Positions 22,554 through 30,782 of a DNA stretch of 31,754 nucleotides are shown here, one piece after another. A model generated the notes under the pieces. That model was not told the origin of the DNA, made no database searches, and saw only the letters and a program-made list of their open reading frames with translations. Both the position numbers and the translations under genes were made by a program. Location of the stretch: positions 1 to 31,754 of the forward strand of contig JAFYYI010000021.1 of NCBI GenBank assembly GCA_017557665.1. Reading direction: 5' to 3'. This DNA comes from Muribaculaceae bacterium (GTDB taxonomy: Bacteria; Bacteroidota; Bacteroidia; Bacteroidales; Muribaculaceae). The number at the start of each line of letters is the position of its first letter. Position 1 is the first letter of the stretch.

Positions 22554-23708
22554 TTAAAAGTACCACGGGTGGTTCTTGAGGGCGACGATGCCCTTGGTAC
22601 CCACCATGCCATTGATGCGGCTGGCACTCAGGGGCGAGTACAAGTAGGGGTAATCGCTGGCTCGCGGGTCAAGGCTGTTGATTTTGACCTGTCCCGAGCA
22701 GTGGATGTACTTGCCGTCACGCAGGTACAGGCCCACATGGGTCACGCGACCCGTCTTCTCGTTGCCGAAGAACAGCAGGTCGCCGGACTGATACTGGTGC
22801 CAGTCGGTGCCCTTCTTCATGATTTTGCCGGTGAGGGCCTGTTGTGAGGCGTCGCGCTGCAAGATGATGCCGTTACTCAGGTAAGCTACCTTCGTCAGTC
22901 CCGAGCAGTCGGTCACCTTGGTCGATGTGCCGCCCCACAGATAACTGGAACCCATCATGCGGCGCGCCGTCTTCTCGATTTGGGCAGCGCTGAAGCCCTG
23001 CTGGCTCCACTGCGAGAGTTCGGCCATATCGGCGGCATCCACCCACCCCACTCTACCGTCGGGGGTCACCAATTTCAGCCATCGGCCCTGTTCGGCCTTC
23101 AGTTCCAGGATATTACCCATCACCAGGTCGCTCACCGTCTCGTCGCCATGTGGCTCGGTCACCATACGCGAGTCATAGGCTGTGACGATGTAGCGCTTGG
23201 CCTTGCGCCAAGCCTTCATCTGGGTTTCGGTCTTGAAAGCCAGCGAACTCTCGGGGACATAGGCGATGTAATCATCGGCCATCTGCACACGGTACCAGTC
23301 ACCGTCCTTCTGCAGAACCTTGACCGGTGCGCCCATGATGCCCTGCGTGGCCATCTCGGCACTGTGTTTAGGCTCGGTGCGCAGCGTGGCAATGCTCAAC
23401 TTGATCTGGGCCCACTTGCGTGCGGCAGGAATGCCGTCCTCGAGGACGGTAATCTTGTCGGTGTAACCACTGAAGCCGTTCTTGATCATGGCCGCCTGAA
23501 TGGCCTTCTTCTGGGCCTGTGTGCCGACGGTACCCGACAGCACCCAGCGGCCATTCTGCTTGGAGGCATTCACGTCCCAGACGGCTGTACGCTTGTCGGG
23601 GGCGATGCGCTGCTTGAGGTCGTTCAACGCCTCGACCGGCGTGATGGCCATCGCGGCAAAGCTTGTCACCGCCAGCACAATCGCAATAAATAATGACTTG
23701 AAATTCAT
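22554..23708 (-). CDS. NlpC/P60 gamma-D-glutamyl-diamino acid endopeptidase-like, SH3 domains
   Basis: A 384-residue exported cysteine peptidase resembling YkfC, which cuts the gamma-D-Glu to diamino-acid bond in murein peptides. I start at ATG 23708, giving signal peptide MNFKSLFIAIVLAVTSFAAMA; the TTG at 23720 adds only MDKD. A BON-like segment (~40-90) precedes two bacterial SH3-like domains (~100-155 with VKVLQKDGDWYRVQ; ~170-228 with GRWLKLVTPDGRVGWV). The NlpC/P60 domain (~238-384) has Cys268 in VTDCSGLTK, His324 in VTHVGLYL and His336 in YIHCSG, a complete triad. It lies 49 nt after the transglutaminase-like gene and upstream of the epimerase, so the three probably form one pathway unit. 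Confidence 0.92.
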   Translation of the reverse strand: MNFKSLFIAIVLAVTSFAAMAITPVEALNDLKQRIAPDKRTAVWDVNASKQNGRWVLSGTVGTQAQKKAIQAAMIKNGFSGYTDKITVLEDGIPAARKWAQIKLSIATLRTEPKHSAEMATQGIMGAPVKVLQKDGDWYRVQMADDYIAYVPESSLAFKTETQMKAWRKAKRYIVTAYDSRMVTEPHGDETVSDLVMGNILELKAEQGRWLKLVTPDGRVGWVDAADMAELSQWSQQGFSAAQIEKTARRMMGSSYLWGGTSTKVTDCSGLTKVAYLSNGIILQRDASQQALTGKIMKKGTDWHQYQSGDLLFFGNEKTGRVTHVGLYLRDGKYIHCSGQVKINSLDPRASDYPYLYSPLSASRINGMVGTKGIVALKNHPWYF

Positions 23709-23757
23709 ATCTTTATCCAATATCTTCTATTACAATTTTATCCCTGAAACCTAACGC

Positions 23758-25182
23758 TTATTTCTTGATTGGGGTGATTGAATTCACCTTCAGATGGCTG
23801 TCCCACTTGTCATAGAACAGGTTGCCCTTGCGCCACTCGACCTCACCGGGCTGGAAATCGACCGTCTCGCTGCGGATGAAGGTCTTGGGGGGACTCAGCT
23901 TGTCACCCACACCCTCGTTGGTCGCCATGCGGTACACGTCGATGCCCGTGGCATAGTAGTCGTTCAAAGCGGTGCCCACAGCGCTGCGGCCGAAAGAGGG
24001 GTCGGTGGGAATCCAGCCGATGCCCTCAAAATAGGTCTCGCACCAGTCGTGCCAGTTGATTTCGTCGGGGTGCAGCATCCAGCCGCTCTCCCAGCGGGCA
24101 GGGATGCCCAGCGAGCGCACCAGCGTGATGTAGAGCAGTCCCACCTGTCCGCAGTCACCGTGATTGTTCTCGATGACATACTGGGGGATGTTGGCCAGCG
24201 TGCTGTACTCCCTGGCGCCAGCCCACGGCAGGTTGTGGCCTATCCATTCATAGACCTTGGCGGCCTGCAGCACGGGGTTGGTCTCGTTGCCCACAATCTT
24301 GCGGGCCAGGGCGCGCATCTCGTCGGTGATGATGACGTGGCGCGGCTCGTCGCCGGTATAGCGCTTGTACACCTCGCTGTTCTTGTCATAGGGCTCAAGC
24401 ATGGCGATGAGGTCCTGCTGGCTGTAATGACGTTCACCCACGTCATAGGAGAAGGTGTATTCAAAGTGGGTCGGCTTGCCCTTGTCGGCAACAGCCTCCA
24501 TATAGACCGTGTGATGCAGGCTGCCCTCGCTGTAGATCACGGGGCCGCTGCTATTCTCGAGGCGGATGTTGCGCTGGCGCAGGTTCTCGTAGGGGAACGG
24601 CATCCACACGCGCAGGGTCTCGCCAGCCGGCACGGCATCGGCATCGACGTCGAGCGTGAAGGTGATGTTCACGTGGCGCCAGTCACGCACGTTATTGGCG
24701 TCGGCAGGCGTGCGCATGGCCTCCAGGTAATACTTGCGGCGCGTGAGGAAACTCTCGTGGTTGTCGGCGGCATTCTGGGCAGCAAATTCCTTGCCCAGGA
24801 GCCACAGGTTGCCCACACTCTTGCGGAACCACATCTCCTTGCCGTCGATGTTCATCACCTCGAGGGCACGGGTGCGTTTCCAGTTCTCGATCTGGGCGTC
24901 GGTGGCCTCGGGCATCTTCTCGCGAATCATTTTCACACCCTCCTCGGGGGTGATGCGGAAATCGGTGCGGATGCGCTGCATGATGGTACGCAACGAGTCG
25001 ATGCGCACGGCATCGGCCACTCGCACCTTCTTGGGCAATGACTTCATGACCTTCTCGGCCTTGGCAAACTCACCCTGGGCAATCAGGTCATCCACCTGGG
25101 CCTGCCAATCGGGTGTAGCGGCGGTGCCCACAAGCGCCAAAGCGCTCACGGCCAGCAGCATTAGTTGTCTGAATACTTTCAT
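23758..25182 (-). CDS. Exported transglutaminase-like protein
   Basis: A 474-residue protein with signal peptide (about 1-22, MKVFRQLMLLAVSALALVGTAA). The alpha-helical N-terminal half (~25-150) is of unknown role and includes a short TPR-like pair. A beta-rich region (~170-250) follows, then a transglutaminase-core domain (~290-410). The catalytic triad is visible: Cys344 in NHGDCGQVGLLY, His378 in INWHDWCETYF and Asp394 in GWIPTDPSFG. Bacterial proteins of this type are usually peptidases or peptide-processing enzymes, not true crosslinkers. As first gene ahead of the NlpC/P60 and epimerase genes, it may act on murein peptides. The promoter is at 25209-25238. Confidence 0.87.
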   Translation of the reverse strand: MKVFRQLMLLAVSALALVGTAATPDWQAQVDDLIAQGEFAKAEKVMKSLPKKVRVADAVRIDSLRTIMQRIRTDFRITPEEGVKMIREKMPEATDAQIENWKRTRALEVMNIDGKEMWFRKSVGNLWLLGKEFAAQNAADNHESFLTRRKYYLEAMRTPADANNVRDWRHVNITFTLDVDADAVPAGETLRVWMPFPYENLRQRNIRLENSSGPVIYSEGSLHHTVYMEAVADKGKPTHFEYTFSYDVGERHYSQQDLIAMLEPYDKNSEVYKRYTGDEPRHVIITDEMRALARKIVGNETNPVLQAAKVYEWIGHNLPWAGAREYSTLANIPQYVIENNHGDCGQVGLLYITLVRSLGIPARWESGWMLHPDEINWHDWCETYFEGIGWIPTDPSFGRSAVGTALNDYYATGIDVYRMATNEGVGDKLSPPKTFIRSETVDFQPGEVEWRKGNLFYDKWDSHLKVNSITPIKK

Positions 25183-25208
25183 CTCTCTTTAGAGTTTGAT
25201 TTAACGAG

Positions 25209-25238
25209 CAAATTTACGCCGAAAATTTGAGAAAACAA
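25209..25238 (-). promoter_or_regulatory. Promoter of the murein-peptide gene group, TTG-N19-TAAATTTG
   Basis: The minus strand has TTG (25236-25238) and TAAATTTG (25209-25216) separated by 19 nt, 26 nt ahead of the transglutaminase-like start codon. No equally good promoter is visible before the NlpC/P60 or epimerase genes, which supports one transcript. Confidence 0.7.
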
Positions 25239-25275
25239 TCAATTTCGCCCAAATAGTTATCAACAACCGACACAA

Positions 25276-25313
25276 CGGCGGGCAGGAGGCCATCACGCCG
25301 TTCCTGCCCGCCG
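25276..25313 (-). terminator. GC-rich hairpin terminator after the LRR gene at 25355
   Basis: CGGCGGGCAGGA (25276-25287) pairs perfectly with TCCTGCCCGCCG (25302-25313) around a 14-nt loop. It lies about 40 nt after the stop codon of the LRR protein and upstream of the next gene's promoter. No T-run follows. Confidence 0.6.
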
Positions 25314-25354
25314 CAGTATCGCTCATCGCCCTCAAGGGGCTTGAATGCCGGTTA

Positions 25355-27124
25355 TCAGTTGTTGTTCAACACATTGTTGATCCACTGGATGACATCCGAG
25401 ATATTGAATTCGCCATCGCCATTAGCATCGCCCATCACGGGAACCACCGTGTCTTCGCCCACGATGTTGGAGAACCTATTCCAGTAGTTGGTGGTCTGGT
25501 AACTGTCGAGGACGGCGGGGAACACATGCAACTTGGCCGTGCCGTAGCAGTCGAAGCAGTTGCTGTCGGCCATCACGGGCGGCACGGCAGGCTTGCAGAT
25601 GACATCGGCCAATGCGGTACAGCCGGCAAACGCCTCCCTGCCGATGGTCCTCACACCGCTGCCGATGGTCACGCTGGTCAATCCGGAACAGCCGTAGAAG
25701 GCCTCGTCACCGATGCTGATGACATAGTCGCCCAGGGTCACCTCGGTCAAGTCAACACAGTACTTGAACGCTCCCTTGCCGATTGACGTGACATAATCAC
25801 CGATTTTCACACTCGTAATCCCGACCCCGTTATAACTGCCGTAGAAGGCGTTATCCTCGATAGCGGTCACCATCAAGTTCCAGCCATTGTAATTGACCGT
25901 GGACGGAATCACGATGTCGCCATGGTAGCCGATCAAGTAATCGCCATGGGCAGTAACAGCCACCGTGCCGTCGCCGGTATATTTGTAATAAATGCCATCC
26001 ACCTCGAAGTCATAATCGGTGTAGGGCGTCGGCACACTCACCGTGAAGTCTAACCTCGAAACATCACTCATAGCCCATATCTCATCTTGGGAATAGGCTT
26101 CGATGCTGTAATTACCCGGCTCGGTGAAACGGATAGGACCATCGTAGGCCATCCATTCACTCCATTCAAAGTCACCCGACGCGTCAGTGCCGTATCGCCA
26201 ACAAGTGGCAATATCATACATGGATGCGATAGTGATTGTAATGCCCTCATTGTCAGTGGTTGACGTGATTGCAGGGGCAGGGGCTTTCTGATAGAAAGCA
26301 GACACCACGAAATGTTCCTCACTCTCGCTGTCATTATAGCCGTCGAGATGGGCCACGGCCCTGAGGGTGAACCTTTGCTCGATATAAGCCTTAGCCAGCA
26401 CATAAGGATTGTCCACTGGCGTCAGTTCGCCAGAATAGGGGTCCACAATGTACAGCGAGATTTCAGCACCAGATTCTGCACATTCGGCTGTTATTGTAAA
26501 ATTGAAATCGTCTTCGGTGTACGAGAAGGTCGGCTCGGGAAGGTCGGGAAGTGGGGGTAATGCCGGCACGAAAACAGTGTAGAATTCCCAATCACTTTCA
26601 TATAATCCATTCCTGATGGTCATGGCTTGGAAAAAGGCATAATACTCCTCGTTTTTCTTTTCTAAATAATAGGGATTCTCGATTGCCTCTCCACCGACAT
26701 CTGCCAGATAAAGCCAGACATCATCTAATTCGGGGTCTTCACCTTTTGCATATACCCAAATGCCATTTTCATCTTCCACTTGCTCAAAAGTGGGTACAGG
26801 TATTTCAGGAAGCGGAAGGGCCGGGATAACAACCGTCAGGTAGGTCGGTTCGCTGACGAGACAGCCCTCGGCTTGGGCAGTGGCCTTGACTGTCACATAA
26901 CCATCACCCGCAAAGTACATCATACGAGCCACAACAAACGGATTATCGACCAGATTGTCACCTTCATCATACATGAGAACTTCTCCCTCTCCCACGGCAG
27001 AGATAGTGACATCGTAATCGTTGATTACATAGAAAATCTCGGGGGGCGGCGTCTGCTGCATCTCATCGGCAAAGGCAACGCCGGCAAACAGCATCGCAAA
27101 CAAAACAAATAATACTTTTTTCAT
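25355..27124 (-). CDS. Secreted protein: four Fn3-like modules, short LRR domain, half dockerin-like tail
   Basis: A 589-residue exported protein (signal peptide ending near AGVAFA). Four similar modules of 85-95 residues follow (~25-100, ~100-187, ~190-278, ~280-370), joined by Pro-rich hinges such as PALPLPEIPVP and PALPPLPDLPEP. They resemble chitobiase-type Fn3-like modules. Next comes YDFEVDGIYYKYTGDG, the motif that opens the LRR protein at 7535, then about four BspA-type LRR units (~430-515) and a cap segment. The tail has only one dockerin-like loop (GDANGDGEFNISDV), half a normal dockerin. It begins 45 nt after the histidine kinase stop with no clear own promoter, so it may belong to the two-component operon. 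Confidence 0.85.
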   Translation of the reverse strand: MKKVLFVLFAMLFAGVAFADEMQQTPPPEIFYVINDYDVTISAVGEGEVLMYDEGDNLVDNPFVVARMMYFAGDGYVTVKATAQAEGCLVSEPTYLTVVIPALPLPEIPVPTFEQVEDENGIWVYAKGEDPELDDVWLYLADVGGEAIENPYYLEKKNEEYYAFFQAMTIRNGLYESDWEFYTVFVPALPPLPDLPEPTFSYTEDDFNFTITAECAESGAEISLYIVDPYSGELTPVDNPYVLAKAYIEQRFTLRAVAHLDGYNDSESEEHFVVSAFYQKAPAPAITSTTDNEGITITIASMYDIATCWRYGTDASGDFEWSEWMAYDGPIRFTEPGNYSIEAYSQDEIWAMSDVSRLDFTVSVPTPYTDYDFEVDGIYYKYTGDGTVAVTAHGDYLIGYHGDIVIPSTVNYNGWNLMVTAIEDNAFYGSYNGVGITSVKIGDYVTSIGKGAFKYCVDLTEVTLGDYVISIGDEAFYGCSGLTSVTIGSGVRTIGREAFAGCTALADVICKPAVPPVMADSNCFDCYGTAKLHVFPAVLDSYQTTNYWNRFSNIVGEDTVVPVMGDANGDGEFNISDVIQWINNVLNNN

Positions 27125-27169
27125 CTTACTGCATTTTTTAAAGGTTAAACTTATATCATTATTTGGGAT

Positions 27170-28042
27170 TTATTTTCGCGGGAATTCCAACAGGAAGGTG
27201 GTGTGGTAACCCGTGCGGGGATGGTCAAGCAGCGACATCATGCCGCCCTGGATGGTGAGCAGGCGACGGCTCAGCGACAGGCCGATGCCGTTGCCCTTGC
27301 GCTTGGTGGTGAAGAACGGGATGAAAATCGAGTCACGGGCCTCGGCAGGAATCATCTCGCCATTGTTGCTCATGTAGAGCATCACCCTGCCTTCCTCGCC
27401 GATTTCGCAGTCCACGCCCTGCGACTTGGCGCCGGCCTCGATGGCGTTCTTGACGAGGTTGATGAGGATTTGTCGCAGCAGGTTGGGGTCGGTCTTGACG
27501 ATGATTTCCCCGGCCATGCGGTTGTGCCACTTGACCTCGGGGTAAAGTTGCTCCACATCTTTCACGGCCTCCACCAGGTCGATGGGCTTGGGAACGGGTT
27601 TCTGCAACTGCGAATACTTGCGGTAGCCGTCGACAAAGGAGTTGAGGTGCACCACCGTGTTGTGGATGGCGTTGATGCCCTCCTCGAGGTCGGAGCCTTT
27701 CACCGACGGGTGATTCAACATCGACTGGCTGATGCTGGCAATCGGGGCGGTGGCGTTCATGATCTCGTGGGTGAGGACACGGGTGAGTTTTTCCCAGGAC
27801 TCCACCTCGCCCAGGTTGACCTGCTCACGGATGTGCTCGTTCAACTGGTTGAGCGTCTCCTGCAGGGCGCGTTCACCGCTGAAGATGGAGCGTGTGGGAA
27901 TGCGGTAGGTCAGGTCGTGGTTGCGTATCGCCTCCTGCATCAAGTGGGCACGCGTGGCCAACCGCCGCTGATGATACCAGAACCAGATTCCGGCCACCAG
28001 CAACACAGCCACGATAATGCCAACGAGAGTAGCAGTGCTCAT
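27170..28042 (-). CDS. Histidine kinase, short membrane-bound, no periplasmic sensor domain
   Basis: A 290-residue sensor kinase. One N-terminal transmembrane segment (~5-23) is followed by a linker, a HisKA-like region with phospho-acceptor His92 in LTRVLTHEIMN, and a HATPase_c domain: N box ILINLVKNAIEAG (192-204), G1 MSNNGEMIP, F box FIPFFTTK (240-247) and G2 GNGIGLSLSR (250-259). It autophosphorylates on His and should pass phosphate to the response regulator encoded just upstream, whose stop codon is 1 nt from this start. No periplasmic loop of useful size exists, so the signal must be sensed in the membrane, cytoplasm or through a partner protein. Confidence 0.9.
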   Translation of the reverse strand: MSTATLVGIIVAVLLVAGIWFWYHQRRLATRAHLMQEAIRNHDLTYRIPTRSIFSGERALQETLNQLNEHIREQVNLGEVESWEKLTRVLTHEIMNATAPIASISQSMLNHPSVKGSDLEEGINAIHNTVVHLNSFVDGYRKYSQLQKPVPKPIDLVEAVKDVEQLYPEVKWHNRMAGEIIVKTDPNLLRQILINLVKNAIEAGAKSQGVDCEIGEEGRVMLYMSNNGEMIPAEARDSIFIPFFTTKRKGNGIGLSLSRRLLTIQGGMMSLLDHPRTGYHTTFLLEFPRK

Positions 28043-28043
28043 A

Positions 28044-28571
28044 TCATTGCAGTCGCTTCATTTTGTTGTATAACGTCTGGCGGGTGATGCCCAGCATCTC
28101 GGCAGCCTTGGAGAGGTTGCCATGGCAGCGGTCGATGGCACGCCTGATGTGGTCGGCCTCGACCTCGTCGAGCGTGGCCACCTCGGTAGTGGCCTCGAGG
28201 ACATCCTTCAGCTTGCGCACCAGTTCATCGTTGTCCCAGGGCTTGGTGATGAAATCGGCGGCACCGCGCTTGAGTCCCCTCACGGCCAGCGACACGTCGG
28301 CATAGGCGGTAATGAGCACCACGGGAATCTCGGGGTGGTGCTTGCGGATGGCCTGTAGCCACACGAGCCCGTCCTGTCCGCTGTTCACGCCCAGGGTGAA
28401 GTTCATGTCAAGCAGGATGATATCGACCTGTTCCTGTTCCAGCAGGGAGAGGACCGAATCGGGGGCGGTCAGGGTCATCACTCTCTCGAATGTTCCTGCA
28501 AGGCAATACTTCAAGGCGGTGAGAATCGCCTCGTTATCATCAATGATTAATATAGTTCCGTAATTTTGCAT
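28044..28571 (-). CDS. Response regulator, receiver plus Fis-type HTH, no AAA+ domain
   Basis: A 175-residue regulator. The receiver domain (~5-125) has the acidic pair Asp11/Asp12, phospho-acceptor Asp55 in ILLDMN, Thr88 and Lys110 (ITKPW). A C-terminal Fis-like HTH (~133-175, HIRRAIDRCHGNLSKAAEMLGITRQTLYNKM) is the kind found at the end of NtrC-family regulators. The sigma-54-interacting AAA+ domain that normally joins these parts is absent, giving an architecture like RegA/ActR. The reading frame is continuous, so it is a compact regulator and not a visible deletion. It is first in the unit with the kinase and possibly the LRR gene. A weak TAATTTAG -7 candidate lies at 28580-28587. Confidence 0.9.
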   Translation of the reverse strand: MQNYGTILIIDDNEAILTALKYCLAGTFERVMTLTAPDSVLSLLEQEQVDIILLDMNFTLGVNSGQDGLVWLQAIRKHHPEIPVVLITAYADVSLAVRGLKRGAADFITKPWDNDELVRKLKDVLEATTEVATLDEVEADHIRRAIDRCHGNLSKAAEMLGITRQTLYNKMKRLQ

Positions 28572-28739
28572 AACGGCCGCTAAATTACAAATAAATTGCC
28601 AGATAATCAGGTTTAGTCATGTACAAACTATCGACAATCTATTGTTTGGGGTGAGAAAACATTCAGTTGACCCATCCATGTCAACCTGCCGGCTATTGCA
28701 CCAAAGCCCATGCGTCATAACTCCAGCAGTAGAGTTATT

Positions 28740-28766
28740 CGTTTCGTCCGTTTCGTCCGTTTCGTT
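28740..28766. repeat. Three tandem CGTTTCGTC nonamers, followed by an alternating purine-pyrimidine tract
   Basis: Units at 28740-28748, 28749-28757 and 28758-28766 (last base changed) are tandem. The next 20 nt, 28767-28786, alternate strictly between pyrimidine and purine (CACGCGTGCACGCATGCACG), a type that can adopt Z-DNA. The rest of the gap 28588-28739 shows no gene or clear signal. Confidence 0.8.
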
Positions 28767-28798
28767 CACGCGTGCACGCATGCACGATGCGGATGCCC

Positions 28799-28826
28799 CT
28801 CTAAACTCTAACCTCTAAACTCTAAA
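28799..28826. repeat. Two tandem 14-bp CTCTAAACTCTAA units
   Basis: Units at 28799-28812 and 28813-28826 differ at one base, and each is itself nearly two copies of CTCTAAA. They lie 19 nt past the stop codon of the leftward gene at 28845. Confidence 0.8.
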
Positions 28827-28835
28827 CTGCGAGCG

Positions 28836-28854
28836 CAGCGAGCATTACTCGCTG
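28836..28854 (-). other. Hairpin with the stop codon in its loop
   Basis: On the minus strand CAGCGAG and CTCGCTG form a perfect 7-bp stem around TAATG, which contains the TAA stop of the gene at 28845. No U-run follows, so it is a weak terminator candidate at best. Confidence 0.45.
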
Positions 28855-30782
28855 TTGAGCACCCGGTTAATCATGCGGGTCACGTCGCTGATGCTCACAT
28901 CGGGGTCACCGACCAGCACGCGGTTGATGGCGGTGGTCACATCGCTGATGCCGATTCTGTCGCCAATATTGAAACACGTGTCCTCGTCGAGGAAATACAA
29001 CTTATTCTGGAAGTAATAGGTTCTGGAGTCCGGCGACGCGCCTTCCAGCAGGGCCGTGCTTTCCCAAGTGATCATTTCGGGCGATGCGACACCTTCCACG
29101 CCGGGAGTGACAATGATGTCATTCTGGACGCTGTCAACGAGGAAAGTGAAATTGCGGCCCACGGTGCCTGTCGAGTAATAGGTCACATCCTGCAACGGGA
29201 ACGACATGGTGCCATCGGCATTCACGGTCATGTAGGTCCAGGTCCCGTCGCCATCAATGTGATTCTCGTACAGATTGAGCACCCATACCGTGTCGGCGCT
29301 CTGCCAGATATAGACAGGTGCCTCTACCGGCTCCTTCGTCATCGGGGTTGTGCCGCCATAAGACAGTCTAAAGGAATTGGGATTGGTACTGCCGTTCAAC
29401 ATATCCAAGCCGCTCATCATCAAGCCGCCACCGATGGGGCCCCCATCGCCGGGAGGCCGCTTGACAGGATTGCGTCCGCCCCAGTTGTCAGGAAGGCAGA
29501 CACCACCGCCCAGGTTGTCGATGAATTGGTCAAGGCCGCCGGAGCCGCCAGTGCTCTTGCTCGCCCTGATGGTTGTGCCGCCATTGCCATTGCCCTGCGA
29601 GACGCCCGGCGTCTTGAAGGTTGTGGGGTCGAGATAACCATTGAGCACGTCACCTATGCCGGATATCGGCACGACATCGAAGCTCACGCCAGGATTCACC
29701 GGATCGTCAAAAATCGGGGGAGCCACTCCGTTTTCCGGCGGACGCTTGACGGGCTTGTGGCCGCTCCAGTTATTGGGGTCGACAGTGACTGACGGGTCAC
29801 TGAAATCGATGAAGTCAAAATCGCTTGGCGTGATGAAGTGATCAAAATCGTAATGAAATGGATCGGAGTCGGCCGACGTGCTGTCGTTGCCGGTCGTGTC
29901 GGCAGGATTATAAGGGGTCAGGTCCTCAACAACAACGGCTTTGTAACAGCTGTGTGCCCCGTTAGATGACAACAGATACAAGTTGCTCATTAAAGGTGAC
30001 CAATCATAAGTGATGGTTTCCTCAAGAAAGGAGTCACCGGGAGCGTTCAATGATACTGAACCCGTGTCACCTTCCCTCTCGCTGACAATCTGCATCCGTC
30101 TCACAACCACTTTCTTCAGAAAGGCAAAGCCCTCTTCGATATAGATAGACCCGTCCTCATAGCAATATCCCTCGAGATCCTCGAGCTCAGCATTATCAGG
30201 ATTGAAGAGATAGGACTCGGGATAGAGATACCAATAAACAGTTTTTTGTGCCGTAATCCCGCCTTCGCTGGGCAGGGAGGTCGTGATCATGTGGATTTGT
30301 CCCGGATGGATGGTCGCCGTGCCCACACCTCCATCGACGTAGATGTTGAATGTCGGTGCACCCTTGAGGTCCCGCACCACAGTCCTGCCGCCATAGAAGG
30401 TAGTCACCCTAACGGCCTGCGACCTCAACCCCATGTAGGAGCCGTATTCATCAGAATAAGTGTTGTCAAAGTCCAGATTTCCTTCACCATCCTGTACAAG
30501 GGCATATTCATCCATCGCGGCAATCATCGACCAGGGCATGGCGGAACTCCTTGGAACATTCAATGTCCCTGTATTACTCTGAGAGGCAGCCCGTTGCTGC
30601 ATGTGCCGACGGAGAGACTGCGACGCCGACCGTGACGCCGCCTGGCCCGTGAAGGCCACCTCGCTGCGCTTGGGCAGCGACAACATCGCCTGTCGAAGTT
30701 CGGCCCGGCTCAACGGCTGCTCGCCCGCGACCATTGTCAGGCCCAGGCTGGCGCATAAAAAAGTTAATAGTAATGTCCTCAT
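28845..30782 (-). CDS. Secreted protein of unknown function with repeated PVKRPP module and degenerate dockerin-like tail
   Basis: A 645-residue exported protein (signal peptide MRTLLLTFLCASLGLTMVAG). I recognise no catalytic domain. Residues ~25-70 are a basic, Ser/Ala/Gln-rich helix-prone stretch, ~80-290 look beta-rich and ~290-330 are acidic with DFDF repeats. A repeated module has NNWSGHKPVKRPP (337-349) and DNWGGRNPVKRPP (432-444), each followed by a Gly/Pro-rich part and a DVLNG/DMLNG-type element (378-382, 460-464). The C-terminus (GISDVTTAINRVL and SISDVTRMINRVLNSE) keeps dockerin-like helices while the calcium loops are mostly lost. It is likely surface-located or secreted; its partner is unknown. 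Confidence 0.8.
   Translation of the reverse strand: MRTLLLTFLCASLGLTMVAGEQPLSRAELRQAMLSLPKRSEVAFTGQAASRSASQSLRRHMQQRAASQSNTGTLNVPRSSAMPWSMIAAMDEYALVQDGEGNLDFDNTYSDEYGSYMGLRSQAVRVTTFYGGRTVVRDLKGAPTFNIYVDGGVGTATIHPGQIHMITTSLPSEGGITAQKTVYWYLYPESYLFNPDNAELEDLEGYCYEDGSIYIEEGFAFLKKVVVRRMQIVSEREGDTGSVSLNAPGDSFLEETITYDWSPLMSNLYLLSSNGAHSCYKAVVVEDLTPYNPADTTGNDSTSADSDPFHYDFDHFITPSDFDFIDFSDPSVTVDPNNWSGHKPVKRPPENGVAPPIFDDPVNPGVSFDVVPISGIGDVLNGYLDPTTFKTPGVSQGNGNGGTTIRASKSTGGSGGLDQFIDNLGGGVCLPDNWGGRNPVKRPPGDGGPIGGGLMMSGLDMLNGSTNPNSFRLSYGGTTPMTKEPVEAPVYIWQSADTVWVLNLYENHIDGDGTWTYMTVNADGTMSFPLQDVTYYSTGTVGRNFTFLVDSVQNDIIVTPGVEGVASPEMITWESTALLEGASPDSRTYYFQNKLYFLDEDTCFNIGDRIGISDVTTAINRVLVGDPDVSISDVTRMINRVLNSE

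Noticed and set aside
23794..25041. 415-codon plus-strand frame inside the transglutaminase-like gene
   Set aside because: Antisense shadow with no signal peptide or motif; the minus-strand frame has a complete catalytic triad.
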